Of a stretch of DNA of 64,000 nucleotides, positions 38,286 to 47,507 are shown in pieces. Source of the stretch: Flavobacterium psychrotolerans (GTDB taxonomy: Bacteria; Bacteroidota; Bacteroidia; Flavobacteriales; Flavobacteriaceae); the NCBI RefSeq assembly GCF_003097635.1, contig NZ_QCZI01000001.1, positions 310,001-374,000 on the forward strand, read 5' to 3'. Made by a program: the position numbers and the translations under genes. Numbering within the stretch: the stretch's first letter is position 1; each line of letters starts with the position of its first letter. The notes beneath the pieces are model-generated. The model saw only the letters and a program-made list of their open reading frames with translations, was not told the origin of the DNA and searched no databases.

Positions 38286-39410
38286 ATGAAAAAACAGATT
38301 CTTCTACTCCTAATTGCAGCAGCTACATTTTGTTCTTGCAAGGAGGAACACGACAAACTGCCTGATGGGTTATATGCAGATATTGAAACCAGCAAAGGCA
38401 ACATTGTGGTACAACTTGATTACCAAAAAGCACCAATAACGGTCGCTAATTTCGTGAGTTTGGCCGAGGGCAAAAACACTTTTGTTAGCGAGCAATTTAA
38501 AGGAAAACCTTTCTTTGACGGATTAAAATTCCACCGTGTCATTAAAGATTTCATGATTCAAGGTGGAGATCCCCTAGGTGATGGCACAGGAGATACGGGT
38601 TATAAATTTAGAGATGAAATTACCGATTTAAGATTCGATAAAGGCGGAATTTTAGCAATGGCCAATTCCGGTCCGGGAACCAACAGCAGCCAATTTTTTA
38701 TCACACATATAGCTACACCTTGGCTTGACGGTAAGCATACCATTTTTGGGCAAGTGGTTGAAAACGGAATGGACATTGTCAATAAAATTGAACAAGAAGA
38801 TATTATCCAAAAAATTACCATTCTCCAAAAAGGAGAAGGAGCCAAGAAATTTGATGCCGTTAAAATTTTCACGGATTTCTTCACACATGAATCCGAAAAT
38901 TTAAAGAAGCAAGCCCAAATTGATGCTGAAAATAAAATCCTTTACGAAGCAAAGTACAAGGCCGTTAAGGCGAAAAAAGTAGCCTATTTTGAAGGCATCA
39001 AAAAAATGGCAACCCAATCGGCAACAGGATTAAAATATAAAATCATTTCAACAAAAAAAGGTAAAAAACCGGCAAACGGAACTCCAGTTTTCATTCATTA
39101 TTCCGGTTTTTTGGAAAACGGAGACTTGTTTGATAGCAGTGTAGCCGAGGTAGCGACTGCCTTCGGAAAATTTGACCAACAAAGAGCCGATGCCAGACAA
39201 TATATTCCAATTCCGTTTCAGGCGGGAAAAAAGGACGGAATGATTCCCGGATTCATAGAAGGATTAGACAAAATGAGTTTTGGAGATAAAGCCGTTTTAT
39301 TCATCCCATCTAATTTGGGTTACGGGGCTCAAGGTGCTGGCGGAGTGATTCCTCCAAATGCCAATATTATTTTTGAAGTCGAGCTTTTAGAGGCCATGCC
39401 CCAACAATAA
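38286..39410 (+). CDS. Cyclophilin-FKBP fusion peptidyl-prolyl isomerase, lipoprotein
   Basis: A 374-residue envelope protein joining two unrelated proline isomerase folds. A lipobox (ATFCSCKEEHD) is followed by a cyclophilin domain (about residues 28-195: FHRVIKDFMIQGGDP, ANSGPGTNSSQFFITHIATPWLDGKHTIFG) and, after a Lys-rich helical linker, an FKBP domain (about 265-374: GTPVFIHYSGFLENGDLFDSS, FIEGLDKMSFGDKAVLFIPS, GYGAQGAGGVIPPNANIIFE). It probably helps fold outer-membrane or secreted proteins. It lies 14 bp after gldI and 113 bp before its paralogue. Confidence 0.92.
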   Translation: MKKQILLLLIAAATFCSCKEEHDKLPDGLYADIETSKGNIVVQLDYQKAPITVANFVSLAEGKNTFVSEQFKGKPFFDGLKFHRVIKDFMIQGGDPLGDGTGDTGYKFRDEITDLRFDKGGILAMANSGPGTNSSQFFITHIATPWLDGKHTIFGQVVENGMDIVNKIEQEDIIQKITILQKGEGAKKFDAVKIFTDFFTHESENLKKQAQIDAENKILYEAKYKAVKAKKVAYFEGIKKMATQSATGLKYKIISTKKGKKPANGTPVFIHYSGFLENGDLFDSSVAEVATAFGKFDQQRADARQYIPIPFQAGKKDGMIPGFIEGLDKMSFGDKAVLFIPSNLGYGAQGAGGVIPPNANIIFEVELLEAMPQQ

Positions 39411-39523
39411 TATAAAGAAAATAAGAATCTCAAAAATGGGGAATTAATAAAAAATAACACGAGGGAAAAAACCTGAAAATCCCTGCAATTGCGAAATAAG
39501 TAAGGAATTTTAAACAACGAAAA

Positions 39524-40747
39524 ATGAAATTAAAAGTTATCGTTTTATTATTTTTAGGAATGATAAGTGGGTATGCCCAAAATACTAAAAAACCAGTTGC
39601 TGCTAAAAAACCAACTAAAGGTATTCAAGTTAAAAAAGCAAATACTACTGCAGCTTCGACCGAAGGTATCTTTGCGGAATTCGAAACCAGCAAAGGAAAA
39701 ATCACAGTACAACTGGAATACAAAAAAACACCCGTTACTGTTGCCAACTTTATAGCATTAGCAGAAGGAAAAAACACTTTTGTGACCGACGAAAAACTAA
39801 AAGGAAAACCTTTTTATGACGGATTAAAGTTTCACAGAGTAATTAAAGACTTTATGATTCAAGGTGGAGACCCTGCAGGAAATGGATCTGGAGGCTGCGG
39901 CTATAGTTTCAAGGATGAATTTATTCCTGAAATGAAATTTGACAAAGGTGGAATCCTAGCTATGGCCAATTCTGGTCCAGCAACAAACAGCAGTCAATTT
40001 TTCATCACCCACAAAGACACGCCTTGGTTAAATGGAAAACATACTATTTTTGGGTATGTTACTTCGGGAATGGATGTAGTAAATGCAATTGCCCAAGATG
40101 ATGTCATCAAGAAAGTAACGATTATCAGAAAAGGAGCCGAAGCCAAAAAGTTTGATGCCGTAAAAGTATTCACCGATTACTTTGGCAACAAAGCCGAAGA
40201 CCAGAAAAAACAAGCCGCTATTGATGCTGAAAACAGAGCCAAACAAGCTGTCGTAGAAGCTGAAGCTAAAAAAGTGTATGACGAAAAATATGCATCCGTA
40301 AAAGCGGACAAAGTAAAATACCTAGCCGCAGCAAAAGCAACAGCAACAAAATCGGCAACTGGTCTGGAAACTAAGATCATTCAGACTGGTTCTGGCAAAA
40401 AACCGGTTGAAGGATCAACCGTTTACATTCATTATGCTGGCTATTTAGAAGACGGAAGCCTTTTTGATAGCAGCATCGAGGAAGTAGCAAAAACATACGG
40501 AAAATATGATGCCAACAGAGCTGCCCAAAACGGATACCAACCCTTCCCTTTCCCATCTGGTAAAAAAGACGGTTTGATTCCTGGGTTCCTCGAAGGTCTC
40601 AGCGGAATGTCTTTTGGTGACAAAGCCATTCTCTTCATCCCATCTAACTTGGGATATGGAGAACACGGAGCCGGAAATGTAATTCCACCCAATGCCAATA
40701 TCATTTTTGAAGTAGAATTGATTGAAACATTGCCAGAGAAGAAATAA
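39524..40747 (+). CDS. Second cyclophilin-FKBP fusion isomerase
   Basis: A 407-residue paralogue of the preceding gene. It has an ordinary signal peptide (MKLKVIVLLFLGMISGYAQ) in place of a lipobox, then a Lys/Thr-rich spacer, a cyclophilin domain (about 45-215: FHRVIKDFMIQGGDPAGNG, ANSGPATNSSQFFITHKDTP) and an FKBP domain (about 300-407: STVYIHYAGYLEDGSLFDSS, GYGEHGAGNVIPPNANIIFE). The difference in membrane anchoring suggests one copy is bound to the outer membrane and the other is free in the periplasm. A terminator follows. Confidence 0.92.
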   Translation: MKLKVIVLLFLGMISGYAQNTKKPVAAKKPTKGIQVKKANTTAASTEGIFAEFETSKGKITVQLEYKKTPVTVANFIALAEGKNTFVTDEKLKGKPFYDGLKFHRVIKDFMIQGGDPAGNGSGGCGYSFKDEFIPEMKFDKGGILAMANSGPATNSSQFFITHKDTPWLNGKHTIFGYVTSGMDVVNAIAQDDVIKKVTIIRKGAEAKKFDAVKVFTDYFGNKAEDQKKQAAIDAENRAKQAVVEAEAKKVYDEKYASVKADKVKYLAAAKATATKSATGLETKIIQTGSGKKPVEGSTVYIHYAGYLEDGSLFDSSIEEVAKTYGKYDANRAAQNGYQPFPFPSGKKDGLIPGFLEGLSGMSFGDKAILFIPSNLGYGEHGAGNVIPPNANIIFEVELIETLPEKK

Positions 40748-40764
40748 AACAGTGGACGTAACAT

Positions 40765-40803
40765 AAAAAAGGCGTGAAAGATTTTTCTTTTACGCCTTTT
40801 TTA
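40765..40803 (+). terminator. Terminator of the isomerase cluster
   Basis: AAAAAAGGCGT pairs with ACGCCTTTTTT, extended by AAAGA/TCTTT across a small loop. It lies between convergent genes and can act in both directions. Confidence 0.85.
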
Positions 40804-40830
40804 TTTCCAGTCAAATCATAAATCTGCACT

Positions 40831-41262
40831 CTAAAACTTCCAGTCAAATTCGTCTTTACTATTAATGATAGCTCCAAGTTCTACCTTCACGACCTCCTCA
40901 AATTCCGTTTGAAGGATAAGCCAATGGTCTTCGTTAAAATAGTTTTCGAACGTATCGAATTCCTCCTGGGTAAATTTTGCTAATCCTTTTTCGTCCAATT
41001 CCTTTTTGGCCTCGCGGATATTTTTACCAATTATGTGAATCCCGAGTAGGTCTAAGTCCGGGCTGGAAGCCACAACATATCCCAATTTTAACGCTTCGTC
41101 CTTATAGAATGTCAAACGCATCTTTAGGACATTATAGGCAAAAATCACGTTGTCGTCCTCGTCCTTATAATTCCTGTCCGGTTTACCATAAATAGCAGTA
41201 ACGTCACTTTGTTTCATTCCGAACAGGAGTTGGTCTATTCCGGATTTTAAATTGATTTTCAT
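40831..41262 (-). CDS. Conserved-looking small protein, function unknown
   Basis: A 143-residue soluble, acidic protein without signal peptide. It starts MKINLKSGIDQLLFGMKQSD and contains IYGKPDRNYKDEDDN and LTFYKDEALKLGYVVASSPDLDLLG. The alternation of short strands and helices with many aromatic and acidic residues is a real-protein pattern, and codon use fits its neighbours. The start region (FGMKQSDVxxIYGKPD) resembles small SmpA/BamE-like or immunity-type folds, but I do not recognise a family. It is a single-gene unit convergent with the isomerase cluster. Confidence 0.75.
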   Translation of the reverse strand: MKINLKSGIDQLLFGMKQSDVTAIYGKPDRNYKDEDDNVIFAYNVLKMRLTFYKDEALKLGYVVASSPDLDLLGIHIIGKNIREAKKELDEKGLAKFTQEEFDTFENYFNEDHWLILQTEFEEVVKVELGAIINSKDEFDWKF

Positions 41263-41501
41263 GTCTATTGATTTTTTTTCAAAGGTATTTATTTTTGGGA
41301 TTTAATTCCTGAAAGTTTGAGATAGAAATTCAATTAAAAGAATACTTGGCAAGAAATAATAACATAAATTACAAAACCATTAAAGAATTTAATAATTATA
41401 AAATGTAATTTAACTTATTATTTGCAAATCCACAACCTAGTCTATAAATCAATGCTTTATTTCTTCTTTTTATTAAACAGCGTCATGAAAAAGAAGCTTC
41501 T

Positions 41502-44147
41502 TTACTCTTTCAGAAACATTTTAGTTAGAGTTCCATTATTGGTGGTCATTCTAATAATATAATTTCCTGATAGCAATGAAGAAACATTAATCGCATTTTC
41601 ATTAACAACCTCGCTTTTTATTAATTCTTGCCCAACTACGGAATAAATAATATAATTTTTAATAGCATCCTTCTCATTTACTTTTAAATGCAAAATATCT
41701 TTTGTAGGATTAGGATAAACATAAAATAATTCTGAAGAGTCAAAAGTTGAAATACCAAGCGTTTGAATGGTTGTGCTTGTAATATTAGTTTGAATCCGTT
41801 TATTTAAATCCATATAAATTTCAGCAGAATTAGATATTTTATCTCCTGATTTAAGAGTTTGTAAAGTTTTAATTTTATAAGCTAAATATCCCTCAGCCGC
41901 AACCGGGAAATTTATATTTTCATAAATAAATTCAACTGTATTCCCTTTTGAAATTTTAGTAACCCCACTTTCTGATGCTTCAGTCCATTCTAAAGTACTT
42001 GGATCAAAAGAATTCGTGTCCAGAACGGTTTTTATCACTAAATTTTTAACGCTTGATGTTCCTGTATTTTTATAGTGAATTACATAATGAATGTAATCTC
42101 CTATACTTGTCCCGCCAATTGAAGTACCTTCCAAACAAATCAACTTGTTTGTAGTTGCAGTGTTTTCAACGGTATGGTTTATTGTAAATACATTATCTTT
42201 AACATTCTGATCTGTTGGAGTTGTTGTAAAACTTGCTTGGTGTGACACAACATCATCTACTTTTACTGGACTTGATGCTGAGGATGTATTTAATTTAAAT
42301 GTGACTGTATATCTATTGTAGGCAAATGGGGCTAAATTAGAAAAATTCCAATCGATTTCTCCTAAAAATTTTGTTGTACTAGTCGGGTTTGTAGAATAAA
42401 TACTCGCGACTGCTTTCGTGTTATACAATAATTTCACAGTTCCCGATTGGGTATAATTTCCTTTGTTTTTTAAAATAATTTTATAAGATGCTAAACCTCC
42501 CGGAATTGCTGCATTTGTGGGAAACATAACAATTTCCAAATCAGAAAAATTACTCGCCGTAGAAACGCATTGATCTTGATTGAAAGTACTGCTTGTATTA
42601 GGAAAAACAACCGAAGTAGTGGCTGGTGTAGCGTTAAAAGAAGTAGTATTTTCGAATTCAGGTGACAAGGTATATGTTCCTGCTGCAACAGGAAAACTAA
42701 AACTCCCTGTTTTATTGGCTACATAATCAACTATATTGGCCCCATCGGATAAAGTAAATTTTTGATTGGCAACAATTCCATCACTGGCATCGCATCCGTT
42801 TTTATTAGAGTCATATTTCGTCGCTCCTGTGATTGTATAATAGACGCCACCTGGAACTAATGTACAATATGAATTCACTTCACAATTTGAATACTGCAAT
42901 TGATTTAGAGCAGTTTGAACAACATCCCATTCAAAATTATCCACACATATGTATTTTAAAGTTGGGTTTGAACTAAAGTCTAAAGTTGATTTTAATATTC
43001 CATTTTTCAAATTTAATACCGTTAGTTTATTGAAGTCGCAAACAATATTTTGTAAATTTAAAAAACTACTAAAATCTAATTGTGTTAATTTATTACTAGA
43101 ACAATAAAATGTTTGCAAACTTTTTAGTCCTGTTAAAGTTATTGAGGCTAAATTATTTACATTACAATTTATATATTGTAAATTAGATAGATTTTGAACA
43201 TTTAAATCTGTTAGTAAATTATTATACACATACAAATGTTCCAATTTTGCTAATTTTGAACAATCAAGCGTTGTTAATTGATTGTTGTTGCAGTCTAATT
43301 TTTTAACATTTATTAATCCCGAAACGATTAAGGCGTTTAACTGATTGTTTCCACAGTTGAGTTCTTGTAAAGTTCCTAAACCAGTAAAATACAATTGTTT
43401 TAATACATTCTTCTCACAATTTAAAACAGTCAAATCATACAACATGCTTACATCCAATGTATTGATTTTGTTGTCATTACATAAAAGTGTGATTAATTTT
43501 GATAATTGGGTTAAATTTAAACTGGTTAATTGGTTAGACGAACAATTAAAGACTTGAAGATTAGGAATGATTCCTCCTATATAACAATTGCTGATTTGAT
43601 TGCTACTGCAATCAAGATTTATTAAACTGTTCAAGCCTGATAAAGAAAGTGATACTATTTTATTATTGTCTACTGAAATATCTGTTAGTAAAGAATTATA
43701 ATCAAAAGTAATTGTATCAATTAAGTTGTATTCACAATTTAATTTTTTCAACAATACCGCTGTTTTCAATTCCAACTTTGTTAATTGATTATGAGTACAA
43801 TTCAATTCTATTAATTTTGTTAATGAAGAAATATCTAGGGCATTCAATTGATTGTAATTAACATTCAAATTCGTAAGATTAGTAAAATATTCCATGCCTA
43901 TAGTAGAAGTTAGGGATAAATCTTGAAGATATAAATAGCTAACGGCTATTGCCTCATTTACTTCTATCTCTCCATTATGATTCGCATCAATAGTAAAGAA
44001 ATTGGAAGATAAATTTTTAGCGGTTGTGTTGTTTACATTAGCTCCTAAAAGTGCCGCCTTTAAATTAGGATCTGAAAAAGTAATCGTTTGAGAGAATCCG
44101 GAAAAAGTAGTTATAATAATTGCAACAAGAATAATTTTTCTTAACAT
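41502..44147 (-). CDS. Leucine-rich-repeat protein with T9SS type A sorting domain
   Basis: An 881-residue secreted protein. Signal peptide MLRKIILVAIIITTFSGFSQ; then TFSDPNLKAALLGANVN and an EF-hand-like DANHNGEIEVNEA; about 15 LRR units of 21 residues (L-x-x-L-x-C-x-x-N-x-L) over residues 75-400; a SdrD/Cna-B-like segment (about 440-530); a DUF7619/DUF11-like repeat (about 550-790); and a type A sorting domain (FYVYPNPTKDILHLKVNEKD to TKMFLKE). It is expected at the cell surface, binding proteins or sugars. A 280-bp AT-rich region with no clear elements precedes it. Confidence 0.88.
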   Translation of the reverse strand: MLRKIILVAIIITTFSGFSQTITFSDPNLKAALLGANVNNTTAKNLSSNFFTIDANHNGEIEVNEAIAVSYLYLQDLSLTSTIGMEYFTNLTNLNVNYNQLNALDISSLTKLIELNCTHNQLTKLELKTAVLLKKLNCEYNLIDTITFDYNSLLTDISVDNNKIVSLSLSGLNSLINLDCSSNQISNCYIGGIIPNLQVFNCSSNQLTSLNLTQLSKLITLLCNDNKINTLDVSMLYDLTVLNCEKNVLKQLYFTGLGTLQELNCGNNQLNALIVSGLINVKKLDCNNNQLTTLDCSKLAKLEHLYVYNNLLTDLNVQNLSNLQYINCNVNNLASITLTGLKSLQTFYCSSNKLTQLDFSSFLNLQNIVCDFNKLTVLNLKNGILKSTLDFSSNPTLKYICVDNFEWDVVQTALNQLQYSNCEVNSYCTLVPGGVYYTITGATKYDSNKNGCDASDGIVANQKFTLSDGANIVDYVANKTGSFSFPVAAGTYTLSPEFENTTSFNATPATTSVVFPNTSSTFNQDQCVSTASNFSDLEIVMFPTNAAIPGGLASYKIILKNKGNYTQSGTVKLLYNTKAVASIYSTNPTSTTKFLGEIDWNFSNLAPFAYNRYTVTFKLNTSSASSPVKVDDVVSHQASFTTTPTDQNVKDNVFTINHTVENTATTNKLICLEGTSIGGTSIGDYIHYVIHYKNTGTSSVKNLVIKTVLDTNSFDPSTLEWTEASESGVTKISKGNTVEFIYENINFPVAAEGYLAYKIKTLQTLKSGDKISNSAEIYMDLNKRIQTNITSTTIQTLGISTFDSSELFYVYPNPTKDILHLKVNEKDAIKNYIIYSVVGQELIKSEVVNENAINVSSLLSGNYIIRMTTNNGTLTKMFLKE

Positions 44148-44430
44148 AATTTTATATTTTAGGTTACAAACTTAAAATAAAAAATTAACTATACAACTTT
44201 TAGATATATAAGTGATTACTGTTTTTTAGTAAATGATGTAAAATGACACATAAGTGATTTGTTCTTTTTTTAAAAGAAAAAAAAATGCCTCAATTACTTG
44301 AAACATTTTTGGAATATATTAAAAATAAAACTAATTTAAAAAAAAATTTTTGACAAGAAAATTAATTATTTCCAAATGATTCCTATTTTCTGTAAGTATC
44401 CCATGATATAAATATACCTATCAGCATGAA

Positions 44431-45609
44431 TCAATATTCAAAAATACCGTATTCGCTGCTTATAGTCAATCTTTTTGAAGGAGAAGACTCTACTCGACCT
44501 ACAATTTGTGCATCAACGCCAAAGGATTTTGAAATGTCGATAATATCATTTGCAACACTTACAGGGACATACAATTCCATCCGATGACCGCAGTTAAAAA
44601 CTTGGTACATTTCTTTCCAGTCTGTTTGGGATTGCTCTTGAATCAATTGAAACAAAGGTGGAACCGGGAATAAATTGTCTTTAATTATATGGAGGTTTTC
44701 TACAAAATGCAAAATTTTAGTTTGCGCACCGCCACTGCAATGCACCATGCCATGTATTTCTTTTGAAGTAAAATTGGATAAAATAGTTTTAATAATAGGT
44801 GCATAAGTTCTCGTAGGTGAAAGCACTAATTTACCAGCGTCTATTGGGGAATTTTCCACCTCATCAGTCAGTTTTACTTTGCCAGAATACACCAATTCGC
44901 TCGGGACTTGCGCATCGAAACTCTCAGGATACTTTTGGGCGAGATAATTGTCAAAAACGTCATGTCTTGCCGACGTTAGTCCGTTGCTCCCCATACCTCC
45001 GTTATAGGCATTTTCATATTTGGCCTGACCAAAAGAAGCCAACCCTACAATCACGTCACCCGCATGAATATTAGCATTGTCAATGACTTCACTACGTTTC
45101 ATTCTGGCCGTGACGGTAGAATCAACGATGATGGTACGAACAATGTCTCCTACATCGGCGGTTTCCCCTCCTGTGGAATGAATAGTCACTCCAAAGGTTT
45201 TCAGTTCGGCAATGAGTTCTTCGGTTCCGTTAATAATGGCAGAAATCACTTCGGCGGGAATCAGGTTTTTATTTCTCCCAATGGTGGAGGATAACATAAT
45301 GTTATCTGTGGCGCCAACGCACAACAAATCGTCGATATTCATGATTAACGCGTCTTGGGCAATACCTTTCCAAACAGAAATGTCGCCTGTTTCTTTCCAA
45401 TACATATAGGCTAAGGACGATTTTGTTCCCGCCCCATCGGCATGCATAATGAGACAATAGCCCTCGTCTTGGGTCAAATAATCGGGGACAATTTTACAAA
45501 AAGCGTGGGGAAATAAACCTTTATCGATGTTTTTTATTGCGTTATGAACATCTTCTTTAGAAGCCGAAACACCACGAAGGGCATATCGTTTTGAAGTATC
45601 TGAACTCAT
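44431..45609 (-). CDS. purM: Phosphoribosylformylglycinamidine cyclo-ligase (AIR synthase)
   Basis: Fifth step of purine synthesis: FGAM + ATP to AIR. The 392-residue product is longer than the E. coli enzyme (345) as usual in this phylum. Motifs: HADGAGTKSSLAYMYWKETGD, IAQDALIMNIDDLLCVGA, STGGETADVGDIVRTIIVDS and MVHCSGGAQTKILHF. The N-terminal extension (SSDTSKRYALRGVSASKEDVHNA) is the Bacteroidota form. It stands alone; repeat-like DNA lies just upstream. Confidence 0.9.
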   Translation of the reverse strand: MSSDTSKRYALRGVSASKEDVHNAIKNIDKGLFPHAFCKIVPDYLTQDEGYCLIMHADGAGTKSSLAYMYWKETGDISVWKGIAQDALIMNIDDLLCVGATDNIMLSSTIGRNKNLIPAEVISAIINGTEELIAELKTFGVTIHSTGGETADVGDIVRTIIVDSTVTARMKRSEVIDNANIHAGDVIVGLASFGQAKYENAYNGGMGSNGLTSARHDVFDNYLAQKYPESFDAQVPSELVYSGKVKLTDEVENSPIDAGKLVLSPTRTYAPIIKTILSNFTSKEIHGMVHCSGGAQTKILHFVENLHIIKDNLFPVPPLFQLIQEQSQTDWKEMYQVFNCGHRMELYVPVSVANDIIDISKSFGVDAQIVGRVESSPSKRLTISSEYGIFEY

Positions 45610-45627
45610 TTGTTGTAGTTAGTTGTG

Positions 45628-45643
45628 CCTGTCTGCCGACAGG
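45628..45643. repeat. Short GC-rich palindrome upstream of purM
   Basis: CCTGTC-TGCC-GACAGG forms a 6-bp stem. It resembles the CTGCCTGCCGGCAGGCAG-type palindrome found in many Bacteroidota genomes, in a decayed form (recalled, not checked). Confidence 0.5.
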
Positions 45644-45670
45644 TAGATTGTTGTGAGCAAAGATAGAGAA

Positions 45671-45704
45671 AGATTACAAATTGCAGATTGTAGATTGCAG
45701 ATAT
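45671..45704. repeat. ATTGCAGATTGTAG tandem motif
   Basis: The units GATTACAAATTGCA, GATTGTA and GATTGCAGAT form a degenerate 7-bp tandem repeat (GATTGCA/GATTGTA) directly after the stop of the OmpA gene. Such runs are common between flavobacterial genes. Confidence 0.5.
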
Positions 45705-45710
45705 TTGATA

Positions 45711-46490
45711 TTAGTTTTCTAAAATCAAAATTTCAACACGACGGTTTTCATTTGCTTCCTGCTCTGTTTTTTCTGGGATGGGATGAATCGGTTTTGTAAT
45801 CCCAAATCCTTTATAGGAAAGTCTTTTCCGATTTATTTTATTTTGAAGCAAAAAAATGTAAACAGCTCTAGCCCTTAACGTGGAAATATCCTCAAAATCG
45901 CCAACCAATTGACAACAAATATGCCCTTGAATTTGGATTTTAAGATTTGGGTTATCTTCCATAGCACACAATAATTCATATAATGTTGCTTTAGATTCGG
46001 GAACAATCCTTGGAGAACGATTTTTAAAATAAATGTTTTTAAGAATGATAACATCGCCCACTTTTGCAGTTTTCACTCTTTCGTCTAAAGTTTTTCCCTC
46101 CTCGGGTACCAAATTAATTATTTTCTTTTTTTGAAAAAAAACGATGACCTTTCTATTTTCAGACTGCACCTTGGACTGTTTAAAATCCTCCCCAAATCCC
46201 CGTACTTCATAATTCTCCAGTACGTTAATTTTATTATTTATCAAAAAATCATACACCACGCCCACCCTTTTTAAAGACAGGGTGTCATTATAAGGATTAG
46301 TGCCTTTCCAGTCGCAAAAGCCATAAATTTTAGAAACCTCAATATCTTTATTCTCGGAAATCCAAGACTCTAACTTTTGCTTTGCAACCGCATTAATTTC
46401 CGATTTATTAAAATCAAAAAAAACTTCCAATTGCTCTTGGGCGAAAAGGGAAGCGGAATAAAAAAACAAAAAAAACAGCAAATATTTCAT
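45711..46490 (-). CDS. Double OmpA-like domain protein
   Basis: A 259-residue secreted protein (signal peptide ending SLFAQ) made of two peptidoglycan-binding OmpA-like domains: the first at about 20-125 (VFFDFNKSEINAVAKQKLES; NRKVIVFF), the second at about 150-258 (IYFKNRSPRIVPESKATLYE; IQIQGHICCQ; ENRRVEILI). No beta-barrel or lipobox is present. It is a paralogue of the next gene, 33 bp away. Both copies keep the NRRVE end motif in the second domain, but Cys-rich GHICC replaces the usual GHTD, so wall binding may be altered. Confidence 0.86.
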   Translation of the reverse strand: MKYLLFFLFFYSASLFAQEQLEVFFDFNKSEINAVAKQKLESWISENKDIEVSKIYGFCDWKGTNPYNDTLSLKRVGVVYDFLINNKINVLENYEVRGFGEDFKQSKVQSENRKVIVFFQKKKIINLVPEEGKTLDERVKTAKVGDVIILKNIYFKNRSPRIVPESKATLYELLCAMEDNPNLKIQIQGHICCQLVGDFEDISTLRARAVYIFLLQNKINRKRLSYKGFGITKPIHPIPEKTEQEANENRRVEILILEN

Positions 46491-46523
46491 TCTTATTACA
46501 TTGATTCAAAAAGTTGGCATTTG

Positions 46524-47408
46524 TTAATTGGCAACAATCATAATTTCTACTCTTCTGTTTGCGGAACGCTGTGCCTCATCTTTTTCAGGCAATGGAAAAA
46601 TGGGATGAGTACTTCCAAACCCTTTAAAGGTCAGCCTATTTTCATTGATGCCATTTGCAACTAAAAAATTATTAATGGCTTTCGCCCTTTGCGTTGACAA
46701 ATCGAGTCGGTCGTTTGGCATACAACACAAATGGCCTTGGATTTCAATTTTTAGATTGGGATTGTTTTTCAAAACCAGCAGTAATTCATACATTTTTCCT
46801 TTTGAAGCAGAAGCCACAATATAGGTATTAATTTGAAAAATCAGGTTTTCGAGTTTTAATTTTTCTCCCACTTGCGCTTCATCCACTTTTTGCATAAAAG
46901 CCACATCAAGCTGGTATGCAGACTGGGTTCCGTTGGGGTTATCAAAGACTAATTTTTCAGGATATTTTATCCTTACTTTGGGCAATATTAACGGCTCTTC
47001 TTTGATGCCTAAAATTTCATTTTCCCGATTCAAATCTTTGGATTCAATATAAAATAAGGTTACTTTTCGGTTTTCAGCTTTAATTTTTGACAAAGTATGC
47101 AATTTACCGAAACTTCTTGTTTTAAAATCTTCTCTGATTTTTACTTTATTTTTAATATAATCATAAACAAAGTCAATCCTGCTTTTAGCCAATGAATCAT
47201 TAAAGCCGTTTGTTCCGTCTTCATCGCAAAACCCATCAATGCCAACTATTTTAACCAAGGAATTAGAAGAAACCCATTGATTTAGATTGTCTTTCTCCTT
47301 TGAATTCAACTCATGTTTATTGCTATCAAAATAAACCGAAAACTGTTCCTGTGCAAAGACAATAGTGGTGGAAATGATGCAAAATAGCAGACCGAAAATA
47401 GATTTCAT
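46524..47408 (-). CDS. Double OmpA-like domain protein, paralogue
   Basis: A 294-residue secreted protein (signal peptide MKSIFGLLFCIISTTIVFAQ) with two OmpA-like domains at about 22-130 (VYFDSNKHELNSKEKDNLNQW) and 185-293 (IFQINTYIVASASKGKMYELL; IEIQGHLCCMPNDRLDLSTQRA; NRRVEIMIV). An extra linker of about 35 residues separates the domains compared with the neighbour at 45711. The same GHxCC variant occurs. It is upstream of its paralogue, and the two form a likely operon. Confidence 0.86.
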   Translation of the reverse strand: MKSIFGLLFCIISTTIVFAQEQFSVYFDSNKHELNSKEKDNLNQWVSSNSLVKIVGIDGFCDEDGTNGFNDSLAKSRIDFVYDYIKNKVKIREDFKTRSFGKLHTLSKIKAENRKVTLFYIESKDLNRENEILGIKEEPLILPKVRIKYPEKLVFDNPNGTQSAYQLDVAFMQKVDEAQVGEKLKLENLIFQINTYIVASASKGKMYELLLVLKNNPNLKIEIQGHLCCMPNDRLDLSTQRAKAINNFLVANGINENRLTFKGFGSTHPIFPLPEKDEAQRSANRRVEIMIVAN

Positions 47409-47450
47409 TTTGTGTTTATTGAATATCGAAAGTTACGGAAAATATATTAC

Positions 47451-47489
47451 AAAAAAAACCTGATCTGTTTTGCAACAAATCAGGTTTAA
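47451..47489 (-). terminator. Terminator of glutamine synthetase III
   Basis: On the minus strand AAACCTGATTTGT pairs with ACAGATCAGGTTT (small mismatch), followed by T8, 19 bp after the stop codon. Confidence 0.85.
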
Positions 47490-47507
47490 ATTTAATCACA
47501 TGAAAGA

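Noticed and set aside
41488..41504. AAAGAAGCTTCTTT palindrome at the LRR gene stop
   Set aside because: No loop and no T run on the minus strand after it; too weak to call a terminator.
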